A DNA stretch of 27,596 bases, taken from positions 1 through 27,596 of the forward strand of contig CAZLVZ010000006.1 in the NCBI GenBank assembly GCA_964563465.1, written 5' to 3'. The position numbers were made by a program, and so were the translations under genes. This document shows positions 6,428 to 14,188 of the stretch, piece by piece. This stretch comes from JAYENY01 sp964563465 (GTDB taxonomy: Bacteria > Patescibacteriota > Minisyncoccia > Minisyncoccales > PEYH01). Below the pieces are notes generated by a model. The model worked only from the letters and a program-made list of their open reading frames with translations. It did no database searches and was not told the origin of the DNA. Numbering within the stretch: position 1 is the first letter of the stretch; each line of letters opens with the position of its first letter.

Positions 6428-7708
6428 ATGGCAGAGCAATTTGTTGTTAAGGGAGGAAAACATTTGGAAGGCACTATAGAGGCAAGAGGCGCCAAAAACG
6501 CCTGTTTTCCAATTTTAGCCGCCACACTATTGACGGACGAAGAATGTGTAATAGAAAATGTCCCTTTGATAGAGGATGTTTTTATTTTATTAAAAATTTT
6601 AGAACAACTTGGAAAAGAAATTTCTTGGATAGAAAAAAGAAGTATAAGTATTAAAGAAAAAGAAGCGCCAGATCCAGATAAAATTGGAAAAGATTTGGTT
6701 GCAAAGTTTAGAGGTTCGGTTTTACTTTTTGGTCCGCTTTTAGCGAGGTGCGGAAAATTAAAATTTCCACAGCCCGGTGGCTGTTTAATTGGAGCTAGAC
6801 CAATTTCTACTCACATAGACGCTTTTTCTCAGCTCGGAGTTAAAATAAAAGTAAGAGTCGAAGAAAAAGGAGAGTATTTTGATTTAGAAATCAACGATAA
6901 ACCAAAGAATGAAATTATTCTTAATGAATTTAGTGTTACTGCCACAGAAAATGTTTTATTATTCGCTAGCGCTTTTAACCAAAAGACCACTATCAAAGTA
7001 GCGGATTGTGATTATGAGACACAAGATTTAATTAAATTTTTGAAAGAAATGGGCGTAAAGATAGAAATGATTGGCTCTCACAGTTTTGCCATAACTGGCA
7101 AAAAGAAATTATCAGGAGTGAAACATAAATTAATAAATGATCCGATTGAAGCTGGAACTTTTATTTTAATGGCAGCTGCGACGAGAAGTGAATTGATTGT
7201 TAAAAATGTTGAAATTTCTTTTTTGGAACTCGTGTTAAAACGATTAAAAGATTTTGGTCTTCCAATAGAAATAATTGGTAAAGATATTGTCAAAGTTAAA
7301 TCATGGGTTTCTTTAAAAATGGAAAAGATTCAAGCACTTCCTTATCCAGGAATTCCTACAGACCTTCTTCCTTTGTTTGGTGTTTTAGCAACCCAGACAG
7401 AAGGAACAACTCTTTTGCACGATCCCTTATATGAAGGAAGGTTGCGTTATTTAGATGAATTAAATAAAATGGGAGCACAAATTATTTTTGCCGACCCGCA
7501 TCGCGCGATTGTCAACGGGCCTACACAATTAAGAGGAGTTATTGTAGATTCGCCTGATTTAAGAGGTGGTGCCTCTTTAATAGTGGGAGCTTTAATGGCC
7601 GAGGGGCAAACTATTATTAATAATATTTATCAAATTGACAGAGGATACGAAAGGATAGAAGAGAGGTTAGGAAAGATAGGAGCTAAAATTAAAAGAATAA
7701 AGAGTTAA
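6428..7708 (+). CDS. murA: UDP-N-acetylglucosamine 1-carboxyvinyltransferase
   Basis: MurA transfers enolpyruvate from PEP to UDP-GlcNAc, the first committed step of peptidoglycan synthesis in the cytoplasm. The 426-residue length is standard. The conserved GAKNA with Lys23, the PQPGGCLIGARP loop with Cys119 (the residue alkylated by fosfomycin in the family), TDLLPLF with the catalytic Asp, and the C-terminal DLRGGASLIVGALMAEG are all present. The reactive Cys is retained rather than replaced by Asp, so the family would predict fosfomycin sensitivity. The gene stands apart from any mur cluster. Its TAA stop is the first three bases of a diverged copy of the intergenic repeat, and mreB follows. 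Confidence 0.96.
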   Translation: MAEQFVVKGGKHLEGTIEARGAKNACFPILAATLLTDEECVIENVPLIEDVFILLKILEQLGKEISWIEKRSISIKEKEAPDPDKIGKDLVAKFRGSVLLFGPLLARCGKLKFPQPGGCLIGARPISTHIDAFSQLGVKIKVRVEEKGEYFDLEINDKPKNEIILNEFSVTATENVLLFASAFNQKTTIKVADCDYETQDLIKFLKEMGVKIEMIGSHSFAITGKKKLSGVKHKLINDPIEAGTFILMAAATRSELIVKNVEISFLELVLKRLKDFGLPIEIIGKDIVKVKSWVSLKMEKIQALPYPGIPTDLLPLFGVLATQTEGTTLLHDPLYEGRLRYLDELNKMGAQIIFADPHRAIVNGPTQLRGVIVDSPDLRGGASLIVGALMAEGQTIINNIYQIDRGYERIEERLGKIGAKIKRIKS

Positions 7709-7788
7709 GAACCCTCGTCGCTTTGCTCCTCAGAACACTTGAAATTGAACTCATTATATATTAATTTTTAAAGGTAATTCAATTATAA
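7706..7788 (+). repeat. Diverged copy of the rpmJ-rpsM intergenic repeat
   Basis: Starting at the murA stop codon, TAAGAACC is followed by a different GC-richer centre (7714-7731). After that AGAAC, CTTGAAATT, AACT, ATTATATA, AAGGTA and AATTATAA match the 68-bp unit at 829-896 in order. The inverted repeat persists with a paired change: AATTGAA (7743-7749) with TTCAATT (7778-7784), in place of AATTAAA with TTTAATT. It fills the whole gap between murA and mreB. TTGAAA (7739-7744) and TAATTT (7762-7767), 17 apart, may act as a weak promoter. Confidence 0.75.
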
Positions 7789-7789
7789 T

Positions 7790-8800
7790 ATGTTTATTCG
7801 TAAAATAGGTATAGATCTTGGAACCTGTAATTCATTGGTCTTTATCCCTAAAAAAGGCGTAGTTTTGAATGAACCTTCAGTCGTAGCTGTTAGCATTGAG
7901 GAAAATAAAATTCTGGCTGTTGGGAAAGATGCGAAAAAAATGACTGGCAGAACTCCTGACAATATAACTGTTTATCGTCCACTTAAAGATGGTGTAATTG
8001 CAGATTTCCGAGTAACTGAAGCAATGCTTAAATATTTTATTTCAAGAATAAAGCCAAAATTTCAGTTTCTGAAACCAGAATTGATAATTTCTGTTCCAGC
8101 TGGTATTACTTCCACGGAAAAGAGAGCTGTTATTGAAGCAGCTATTTTGGCTGGAGCTAAAAATGCGTACATTGCTAAGGAACCGATTTTAGCTGCTATT
8201 GGCGCGGGCATCCCGATTCATACTTGCTCTGGTCATCTAATTGTTGATATCGGTGGTGGAACAACTGAAGTAGCAGTAATTTCTTTGGGAGGAATAGTCA
8301 CTTTTAGTTCCGTAAGAATGGCTGGAGATAAAATGAACACCGCAGTAAGTGAGTTTATTAAAAAACATCATAACTTAGCAGTTGGAGAGCAAACAGCAGA
8401 AGAGGTTAAGATAAAGGTTGGAACAGCTCTTCCAGAAAAAAAAGAAAGAATTGTAGAAATTCGTGGTAGGGATTTGGTAACAGGGTTACCAAGAAGCGTC
8501 AAAGTTTCTTCTAATGAGGTTTGTTCAGCCATAAGAGATACTTTAGATGAGATTATCCAAGCAATAAAGATGGTTTTAAGAGATACGCCGCCAGAATTAG
8601 CGTCAGACATTATGGATAAAGGAATGATTCTTTCTGGTGGGGGCGGTCTTCTGCGTAATCTTGATAGATTAATAGCCAAGAATACCGGAGTTCCTTGTTT
8701 TTTAGCCGATGAAGCACTTTTTTGTGTAGCCAAGGGTACAGGCGCCGTATTAGAGAATCTTGATGTTTACAAAAAAAGCGTTATGACCAAAAGGAGATGA
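7790..8800 (+). CDS. mreB: Rod-shape actin homologue MreB, copy 1
   Basis: MreB forms membrane-associated filaments that direct lateral wall synthesis. The 336-residue product has the actin-fold ATP-binding signature set: phosphate 1 IGIDLGTCNSLV near the N-terminus, LIVDIGGGTTEVAVISLGG as phosphate 2 around residues 148-166, and GMILSGGGGLLRNLD as the adenosine motif near 280. The hydrophobic amphipathic N-terminal helix seen in many MreBs is essentially absent (MFIRKIGIDLG). A second mreB lies 3.9 kb downstream and does have an N-terminal extension, so the two may form mixed filaments. The stop overlaps the next gene as ATGA. Confidence 0.93.
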   Translation: MFIRKIGIDLGTCNSLVFIPKKGVVLNEPSVVAVSIEENKILAVGKDAKKMTGRTPDNITVYRPLKDGVIADFRVTEAMLKYFISRIKPKFQFLKPELIISVPAGITSTEKRAVIEAAILAGAKNAYIAKEPILAAIGAGIPIHTCSGHLIVDIGGGTTEVAVISLGGIVTFSSVRMAGDKMNTAVSEFIKKHHNLAVGEQTAEEVKIKVGTALPEKKERIVEIRGRDLVTGLPRSVKVSSNEVCSAIRDTLDEIIQAIKMVLRDTPPELASDIMDKGMILSGGGGLLRNLDRLIAKNTGVPCFLADEALFCVAKGTGAVLENLDVYKKSVMTKRR

Positions 8801-9726
8801 TTATTGGACATCATAAACAGTGGGGCTTTTTAAAAAATAGTATTGAAAATAATAGAATTTCTCACGCTTATTTATTTTATGGTCCAACTAAAATTGGTAA
8901 AAAAACAATTGCTTTAGACTTTGCCAAATTATTAGTTAATCCTGCATCAAAAAGTAATATTGTTTCTGATTTAACATACATTGAACCAGAATGTGCGATA
9001 GATAAAGAAGGCGAAAAAAAAGAAGCGTCAAAGGCAATCATTCCCGTTGCGCAAATTTTCAACTTGAAAAAAAAATTATCTTTGTCCGCTGTTAGCGATA
9101 ACTATAAGGTGGCGATTATTGAAGAGGCGCCATCCATGACCTCCGATGCCCAAGGAGCTCTATTAAAGTTATTAGAAGAACCGAGAGGTAAAACAGTTAT
9201 AATTTTATTATCTGAACAATTAAACCAACTTGCTTCTACGATTGTTTCAAGGTGTCAAGCAATTCGTTTTGATTTATTGTCTAATAAAGAGATAGAGAAA
9301 TACCTAATTCAAGAAAATATTTCGAGCAAAAAAGCTCAAGAGATTTCGTGGTTATCCTTTGGTAAACCCGGAATAGCAATAGATTGTTTAAATAGCTTAG
9401 ACGAAGAAAAATTTCAGAGAGAGAGAATAAAAGAAATTAATTATCTGACTGATTCTTCTTTGAAAATTCGTTTTGAATATGCGGAAAAGCTTTCTAAAAA
9501 AAGAGATGAAGCAATTAGGGTTTTAGAGATTTGGCTTAATTATTTTCACGAGCTTCTATTAGATAAATTGGGGAATAAACAAACATTAGCGCCTTTTAAA
9601 AAAAAGAGTTATTCTGTACAGAAGTTGAGAAAAAACATTAATTTGGTAGAAAAAATAAAGTTTGTTCTTTCTCATACAAATACCAATCCAAGATTAGCGA
9701 TAGAAGTCCTTTTAATGAAAATGTAA
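8797..9726 (+). CDS. holB: DNA polymerase III delta' subunit homologue
   Basis: Delta' is the stator of the clamp loader that places the sliding clamp on DNA. The 309-residue product begins with an AAA+ fold: GPTKIGKKT in the Walker A position (residues about 29-37), the VAIIEEAPSMTSDAQGALLK Walker B-like segment, LLEEPRGKTVIILL, and the SRC motif (STIVSRCQAIRF) typical of delta' and gamma/tau. The four-Cys zinc module common in this family is not evident; the usual region holds only single cysteines. The start overlaps the mreB stop (ATGA), with AAGGAG directly abutting the ATG, which is too close for a normal Shine-Dalgarno site. The C-terminal collar domain is weakly conserved, as usual. 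Confidence 0.85.
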   Translation: MIIGHHKQWGFLKNSIENNRISHAYLFYGPTKIGKKTIALDFAKLLVNPASKSNIVSDLTYIEPECAIDKEGEKKEASKAIIPVAQIFNLKKKLSLSAVSDNYKVAIIEEAPSMTSDAQGALLKLLEEPRGKTVIILLSEQLNQLASTIVSRCQAIRFDLLSNKEIEKYLIQENISSKKAQEISWLSFGKPGIAIDCLNSLDEEKFQRERIKEINYLTDSSLKIRFEYAEKLSKKRDEAIRVLEIWLNYFHELLLDKLGNKQTLAPFKKKSYSVQKLRKNINLVEKIKFVLSHTNTNPRLAIEVLLMKM

Positions 9727-9770
9727 ATAATTAATGATTTTTAAGTTTATTAATTAATAAAAGAAAATTT

Positions 9771-10322
9771 ATGAAACAGAGTATTGAAAAAATAAAGCCG
9801 GAATTGGAAAAATTAGTTGATTTTTTTAGAAGAGAAATGCAGGGAATAAGGTCTGGCAAAGCCAGCCCGAGTTTAATTGAAGATTTGATTATTGACTGTC
9901 TTGGGTCTAAGCTTCCATTAAAGCAGTTAGCAAGTATTTCTTGTCCTGAGCCACGCCAGATTCTTGTTCAACCATGGAGCAGAGAATATTTGGAGGGCAT
10001 TGAAAAAGCTCTTCAACGCGCTGATTTAGGAACATCTCCAATTGTTGATGGTGAATTAATAAGAATTAATTTGCCTCCTGTGACTGGTGAATTTAGGCAA
10101 AAATTAATAGTGCAAGTTTCTGAAAAGGGAGAAGAGGCTTTTCAGACAATAAGGAGATGGAGAGATGAAGCGTGGAAGGAAATTCAGGAGAAGTTTCATA
10201 AAAAAGAAATTTCCGAAGACGATAAATTTAAGGGCAAGGATGATTTGCAAGAATTGATAGACGAATATCATAAAAGAATAGAAGAGTTAAAAGCGAAAAA
10301 GAAAAAAGAGATAGAGTCGTAA
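9771..10322 (+). CDS. frr: Ribosome recycling factor
   Basis: RRF splits post-termination ribosomes together with EF-G. The 183-residue length is typical. The family pattern is clear: the helical start, RSGKASPSLIEDLIIDCLGS, PLKQLASISCPEPRQILVQP, RINLPPVTGEFRQKLI, and a long charged C-terminal helix ending in KKKKEIES. The start at 9771 matches the family N-terminus. The gene is 44 bases from holB and 25 bases from rseP. frr next to a site-2 protease gene recalls the frr-uppS-cdsA-dxr-rseP order of many bacteria, with the isoprenoid and lipid genes missing here. Confidence 0.95.
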   Translation: MKQSIEKIKPELEKLVDFFRREMQGIRSGKASPSLIEDLIIDCLGSKLPLKQLASISCPEPRQILVQPWSREYLEGIEKALQRADLGTSPIVDGELIRINLPPVTGEFRQKLIVQVSEKGEEAFQTIRRWRDEAWKEIQEKFHKKEISEDDKFKGKDDLQELIDEYHKRIEELKAKKKKEIES

Positions 10323-10347
10323 TTATTATTTATTATTTATTAATTAT

Positions 10348-11469
10348 ATGTTGTTTGTTTTTATTGTTTTTATTTTAATTTTTAGTTTCCTTATAATTTC
10401 CCACGAGCTTGGGCATTTCCTTGTTGCAAAAAAATTGGGCATAAAAGTAGAGGAGTTCGGCATTGGCTATCCGCCCAGAGCATTTGGTAAAAAGTTTAGG
10501 GGAACAATTTATTCTATAAATTGGATTCCATTTGGTGGTTTTGTAAAAATTTATGGAGAAGACCCAGACGAGAAAAATACCAAAGATTCAGAGAGTTTTG
10601 CTAGTCGTTCTCCGAGACAAAAGGCGGCCGTGCTTTTAGCTGGCGTAACTTGTAATCTTTTGGTAGCGATAATTTTATTTTATTTTCTTTTGGGTTCAAA
10701 TGGATTTCAAACATACCAAACTCAACTTTTTGATTATAAGTTTCCATTTGGTCAACAAAGTAATTTTCCAGCTATTTCTCAAGTATATGAAAACTCGCCA
10801 GCCGAATTGGCAGGAATTAAACCGTTTGATTTGATTCTTGAAGGTAATGGAACGAAATTGAAAGATTCTAACGAGGTTATTGATTTTATTAACGAGCATA
10901 AAGGAGAAGAAATTAATTTCTTATTAAAGAATGTCCACGCTAAAGAGAAGAGGGAGATAGTGGTTATTCCAAGAATAAGTCCGCCAGAAGGAGAGGGAGC
11001 GATGGGCATCGGTGTAGGGGATATAAGCCAATTAAATTACAACAAACCTATCGATAAAGTGTTTTCTGGTTTTTTACACTCTATAAACATTGGTCATTTT
11101 TCTTTTGTCGCCATAGGGCATTTAATCAAAACTTCTATCATTGAAAGAGACATTGAACCGTTATCCAATTCTGTATCTGGTCCAGTTGGCATATTAGTTT
11201 TTACAAAATTAAGTATGGCTGGTGGTCTTTGGCAGACTTTTTATCTTATCGCTGCGATTTCTTTAGCTTTGGCAATGATGAATATTTTACCGATTCCGGC
11301 TGCTGACGGAGGAAGATTAGTTTTTGTTCTATATGAGTCAATATTTAAAAAGAGAGCGCCGGCTAAATTTGAAAGAGGCGTTAATGTTGTTGGATTTTTC
11401 ATTTTAATTGGATTGCTTTTATTGGTAACAATTAAAGATGTATTACAATTTAAAGATATTCTGTTTTAA
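10348..11469 (+). CDS. rseP: Site-2 zinc metalloprotease, RseP/RasP type
   Basis: This intramembrane protease cleaves transmembrane segments of regulators and remnant signal peptides. The 373-residue product has the HELGH zinc motif at residues 19-23 in the first membrane helix, an EEFGIGYPPR stretch after it, and the second-ligand motif NILPIPAADGG at 312-322. A single PDZ domain (about 145-215, VYENSPAELAGIKPFDLIL) lies between, as in Gram-positive RasP; E. coli RseP has two. Membrane helices are evident near 1-20, 93-115, 285-312 and 345-365. The target regulator is unknown, as no anti-sigma factor is in the window. proS starts one base after the stop. Confidence 0.92.
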   Translation: MLFVFIVFILIFSFLIISHELGHFLVAKKLGIKVEEFGIGYPPRAFGKKFRGTIYSINWIPFGGFVKIYGEDPDEKNTKDSESFASRSPRQKAAVLLAGVTCNLLVAIILFYFLLGSNGFQTYQTQLFDYKFPFGQQSNFPAISQVYENSPAELAGIKPFDLILEGNGTKLKDSNEVIDFINEHKGEEINFLLKNVHAKEKREIVVIPRISPPEGEGAMGIGVGDISQLNYNKPIDKVFSGFLHSINIGHFSFVAIGHLIKTSIIERDIEPLSNSVSGPVGILVFTKLSMAGGLWQTFYLIAAISLALAMMNILPIPAADGGRLVFVLYESIFKKRAPAKFERGVNVVGFFILIGLLLLVTIKDVLQFKDILF

Positions 11470-11470
11470 C

Positions 11471-12727
11471 ATGAAACAATCTAAACTTTTTTCTCGCACA
11501 AAAAAAGAAGTGCCCAAAGATATTGACGCTATTTCTCATAAATTACTATATAGGGGTGATTTTATTGATCAGCTGGGTTCTGGGATTTATGGTTTTTTGC
11601 CATTAGGATGGATGGTTCATCAAAAAATAACAAAAATTATTAGAGAAGAAATGTTCAGCATTGGCGCCCAAGAAGTTTTTCTGCCATCACTTCATCCAAA
11701 AAACATATGGCAGACATCTGGACGATGGGATAGCATGAGACCTCCCTTATTCAAGATTAAGGATAGCCATAAAAAGGAATTTGCCCTTGGCTCTACTCAC
11801 GAAGAAGTCATGGCAAAAATTGCAAAGAGCAGAATTATTTCATATAAAGATTTACCCTTTGCCTTATTCCAATTTCAAACGAAATTTAGAAACGAACTAA
11901 GATATACCGGTGGACTTTTGCGGACGAGAGAATTTGTGATGAAAGATTTGTACAGCTTTCACTCCACGGAAGAAGATTTCAAAGAATATTACGAAATTGT
12001 TGCCAAGATTTATTTTAAGATTTTTAAGAGGTGCGGGCTTTTGGTTAAAAGAGTTAAAGCTTCTGGCGAGGGTTTTACGGCCTCTTTCACTGATGAGTTT
12101 CAGGCCTTGACCAAAATAGGGGAAGATACGATTATTTATTGTCCAAAATGTGATTTTGCCCAGAACAAAGAGATTGCTAATCAAAAAGAAGGAGATAAAT
12201 GTCCTCAATGCGGAGCGGTGCTTAAACAAGAGAAGGGGATTGAAGTTGGTAATATTTTTCCTTTAGGCACAAAATACTCCGAACCATTTAATTTATATTT
12301 TGTTGACAAAAAAGGAGAGAAAAACTTAGTCATCATGGCCTCTTATGGAATCGGAATAGGTAGACTATTAGCAACTATAGTTGAAACACATAATGATGCC
12401 AAGGGAATCGTTTGGCCGGAAGAAGTCGCTCCATATTCAGTCCATTTATTGGCTATAAATATGGGCGAAAAAATGATTGTAGCAGAAGCCGAGAAAATTT
12501 ATAAAGATTTACAAAATCAAGGTATTGAAGTATTATACGATGACAGGCAAGATGTAAGCGCTGGAGAAAAATTAATTGAATCAGATCTCTTAGGAATACC
12601 GACAAGAATTATAATCAGCAAAAAAACTTTGGAAAGTGATTCCGTAGAGATAAAGAAAAGAAACGAAGAAAAGGTTAAATTAGAAAAAATAAGTCAACTC
12701 AAGAATTATACATCCTTAATCATTTAA
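11471..12727 (+). CDS. proS: Prolyl-tRNA synthetase, short form without editing insertion
   Basis: ProRS charges tRNA-Pro with proline. At 418 residues it is much shorter than the usual bacterial enzyme of about 570. The class II motifs are intact: motif 1 near GAQEVFLPSLHP, motif 2 FQTKFRNELRYTGGLLRTRE (about 136-155), and motif 3 SYGIGIGRLLATIVE, followed by an anticodon-binding domain (VLYDDRQDVSAGEKLIESDL). The roughly 180-residue INS editing domain between motifs 2 and 3 is missing. In its place is a short four-Cys module (C224-x2-C227, C244-x2-C247), probably zinc-binding. The frame is open 33 bases upstream, but the ATG at 11471 gives the family start and avoids overlap with rseP. Mischarged Ala-tRNA-Pro would need another editor. 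Confidence 0.93.
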   Translation: MKQSKLFSRTKKEVPKDIDAISHKLLYRGDFIDQLGSGIYGFLPLGWMVHQKITKIIREEMFSIGAQEVFLPSLHPKNIWQTSGRWDSMRPPLFKIKDSHKKEFALGSTHEEVMAKIAKSRIISYKDLPFALFQFQTKFRNELRYTGGLLRTREFVMKDLYSFHSTEEDFKEYYEIVAKIYFKIFKRCGLLVKRVKASGEGFTASFTDEFQALTKIGEDTIIYCPKCDFAQNKEIANQKEGDKCPQCGAVLKQEKGIEVGNIFPLGTKYSEPFNLYFVDKKGEKNLVIMASYGIGIGRLLATIVETHNDAKGIVWPEEVAPYSVHLLAINMGEKMIVAEAEKIYKDLQNQGIEVLYDDRQDVSAGEKLIESDLLGIPTRIIISKKTLESDSVEIKKRNEEKVKLEKISQLKNYTSLII

Positions 12728-12736
12728 TTATTTTTT

Positions 12737-13807
12737 ATGTTGAATTTTTTATCTAAATTTCGTAAAGATATTGCTATTGATTTGGGAACAGCAACCACCA
12801 TTGTATATGTTAAGGGGGAGGGGATTGTTATAACAGAACCATCTGTCGTGGCAACTAATCAAAAGACAGGACAGGTTTTAGCGATTGGCAAAGAAGCAAA
12901 GAAAATGGTTGGTAGAACACCAACCCACATTACTGCTACGCGTCCATTGATTAAGGGCGTGATTTCTGATTTTGAAATTGCAGAGCAAATGCTTAAATAT
13001 TTTATTGAGAGCGTTTATAAAAATAAAATAATTTTTCCAAGACCCAGGGTTATTATTGGAATTCCTTGCGGATTAACAGAAGTAGAAAAAAAATCAGTTA
13101 GAGATGCAGCTAAAAATGCTGGAGCAAAAAAAGTTTTTTTAATTGAACAACCGATAGCTGCGGCTATCGGCGCACGGCTACCGATTCAAGAAGCAGGTGG
13201 TAATTTTTTAGTGGACATAGGGGGTGGAACTGCGGACATAGCAGTAATCTCTCTTGGAGGCATTGTTTTAGCAAAGAGCTTAAAGATAGCTGGAGATAAA
13301 TTAGACCAGGATATTATAGATTATTGTCAAGAAGAGTATAGATTGTTAATTGGGAATAGAACTGCTGAAAAAGTAAAAATTAGAATCGGTTCAGCGTACT
13401 TAAATAAGAATAAATCAGAGAAGAATAAAGAGAAGAGAGAAGTGCCAATTAGAGGAAGGAATTTAATAACTGGCTTACCAGAGGAAGTAATAGTTGGAGA
13501 GGAGAATATTAAGAGGGCTCTTGAAAAATCAGTGAAACAAATCGTTGATACTATCAAAGATAAAATCGAAGAAACTCCCCCAGAATTAGTGGCAGATATT
13601 ATGGCTCGTGGTGTTTTCTTGACAGGCGGAGGTTCAATGCTTAAAGGTTTAGATGAACTTATTACCAAAGAAACAAAAATACCAACAAAAATTATTGAAG
13701 ATCCGCTTACAGCGGTAGTCAGGGGTGCAGGAATGGTCTTGGAAAACCTAGATGAGTTGGAAGATGTTTTAACGGAAAAAGAAGAGCTACAAGCTCCACA
13801 TGAATAA
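12737..13807 (+). CDS. mreB: Rod-shape actin homologue MreB, copy 2
   Basis: This second MreB has 356 residues. It carries IAIDLGTATTIVYVKGEGIV (phosphate 1), LVDIGGGTADIAVISLGG (phosphate 2) and GVFLTGGGSMLKGLDELI (adenosine motif). It resembles canonical MreB/Mbl more closely than copy 1 does: it has an amphipathic N-terminal segment (MLNFLSKFRKD) that could bind the membrane. Its C-terminus ends in an acidic tail. The two copies are clearly homologous along their length (both with GRTPxxITxxRPL and the TPPELxxDIMxxG stretch) but differ at many sites, so the duplication looks old. It follows proS by 9 bases and precedes gatC by 45. Confidence 0.94.
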   Translation: MLNFLSKFRKDIAIDLGTATTIVYVKGEGIVITEPSVVATNQKTGQVLAIGKEAKKMVGRTPTHITATRPLIKGVISDFEIAEQMLKYFIESVYKNKIIFPRPRVIIGIPCGLTEVEKKSVRDAAKNAGAKKVFLIEQPIAAAIGARLPIQEAGGNFLVDIGGGTADIAVISLGGIVLAKSLKIAGDKLDQDIIDYCQEEYRLLIGNRTAEKVKIRIGSAYLNKNKSEKNKEKREVPIRGRNLITGLPEEVIVGEENIKRALEKSVKQIVDTIKDKIEETPPELVADIMARGVFLTGGGSMLKGLDELITKETKIPTKIIEDPLTAVVRGAGMVLENLDELEDVLTEKEELQAPHE

Positions 13808-13852
13808 TATGAATATGGAAAAAATTGATTATACTAAAATATTAAGTTAATT

Positions 13853-14146
13853 ATGATTGATTTAGAAGAAGTAAAACATATTGCTCAATTAGCGAGAATA
13901 GAATTTTCCGAAAAACAACTCAAGGGTTTACAAAAAGACCTTGGCTCTATCTTAGAATATTTTAAAAAATTAGAGGAAGTTGCTCTCGGGGAAGTTGATG
14001 TATTTGATCATTCGGCAGACCTCAAAAGTGTGACAAGAGAAGATGTCCCAGAACAAAAAGACTCTAAAATCAATGAAAAACTTTTAGGGCTTGCTCCGCA
14101 AACAAAAGCGCGTTTTATAAAGGTAAAATCAGTTTTTAATCTCTAA
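13853..14146 (+). CDS. gatC: Asp/Glu-tRNA amidotransferase subunit C
   Basis: GatC is the small linker subunit that wraps GatA and GatB in the enzyme converting misacylated Glu-tRNA-Gln (and Asp-tRNA-Asn) to the amidated form. The 97-residue product has the family pattern: an N-terminal EEVKHIAQLARIEFSEKQL helix, a second helix ending ILEYFKKLEEV, then a run with TREDVPEQ and the C-terminal FIKVKSVF. Length and position directly before gatA support the call. gatB lies separately at 25808. Confidence 0.93.
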   Translation: MIDLEEVKHIAQLARIEFSEKQLKGLQKDLGSILEYFKKLEEVALGEVDVFDHSADLKSVTREDVPEQKDSKINEKLLGLAPQTKARFIKVKSVFNL

Positions 14147-14175
14147 AACATTTCCGTTTTTATGGCGAAAATGTT
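14147..14175 (+). other. Inverted repeat between gatC and gatA
   Basis: AACATTTCCG (14147-14156) can pair with CGAAAATGTT (14166-14175) at nine of ten positions around a 9-base loop, in the 42-base gap between gatC and gatA. It has no T-run, so it is unlikely to terminate; it may modulate the gatC-to-gatA ratio or be chance. Confidence 0.4.
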
Positions 14176-14188
14176 ATGAACAAAATCA

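Noticed and set aside
8368..8733. 121-residue minus-strand frame opposite mreB
   Set aside because: It is the antisense of conserved glycine-rich MreB motifs; a matching frame of 113 residues occurs opposite the second mreB, as expected for shadows of homologous genes.
11438..11470. Upstream start for proS
   Set aside because: It would overlap the end of rseP and add residues unlike ProRS; the ATG at 11471 begins the conserved N-terminus.
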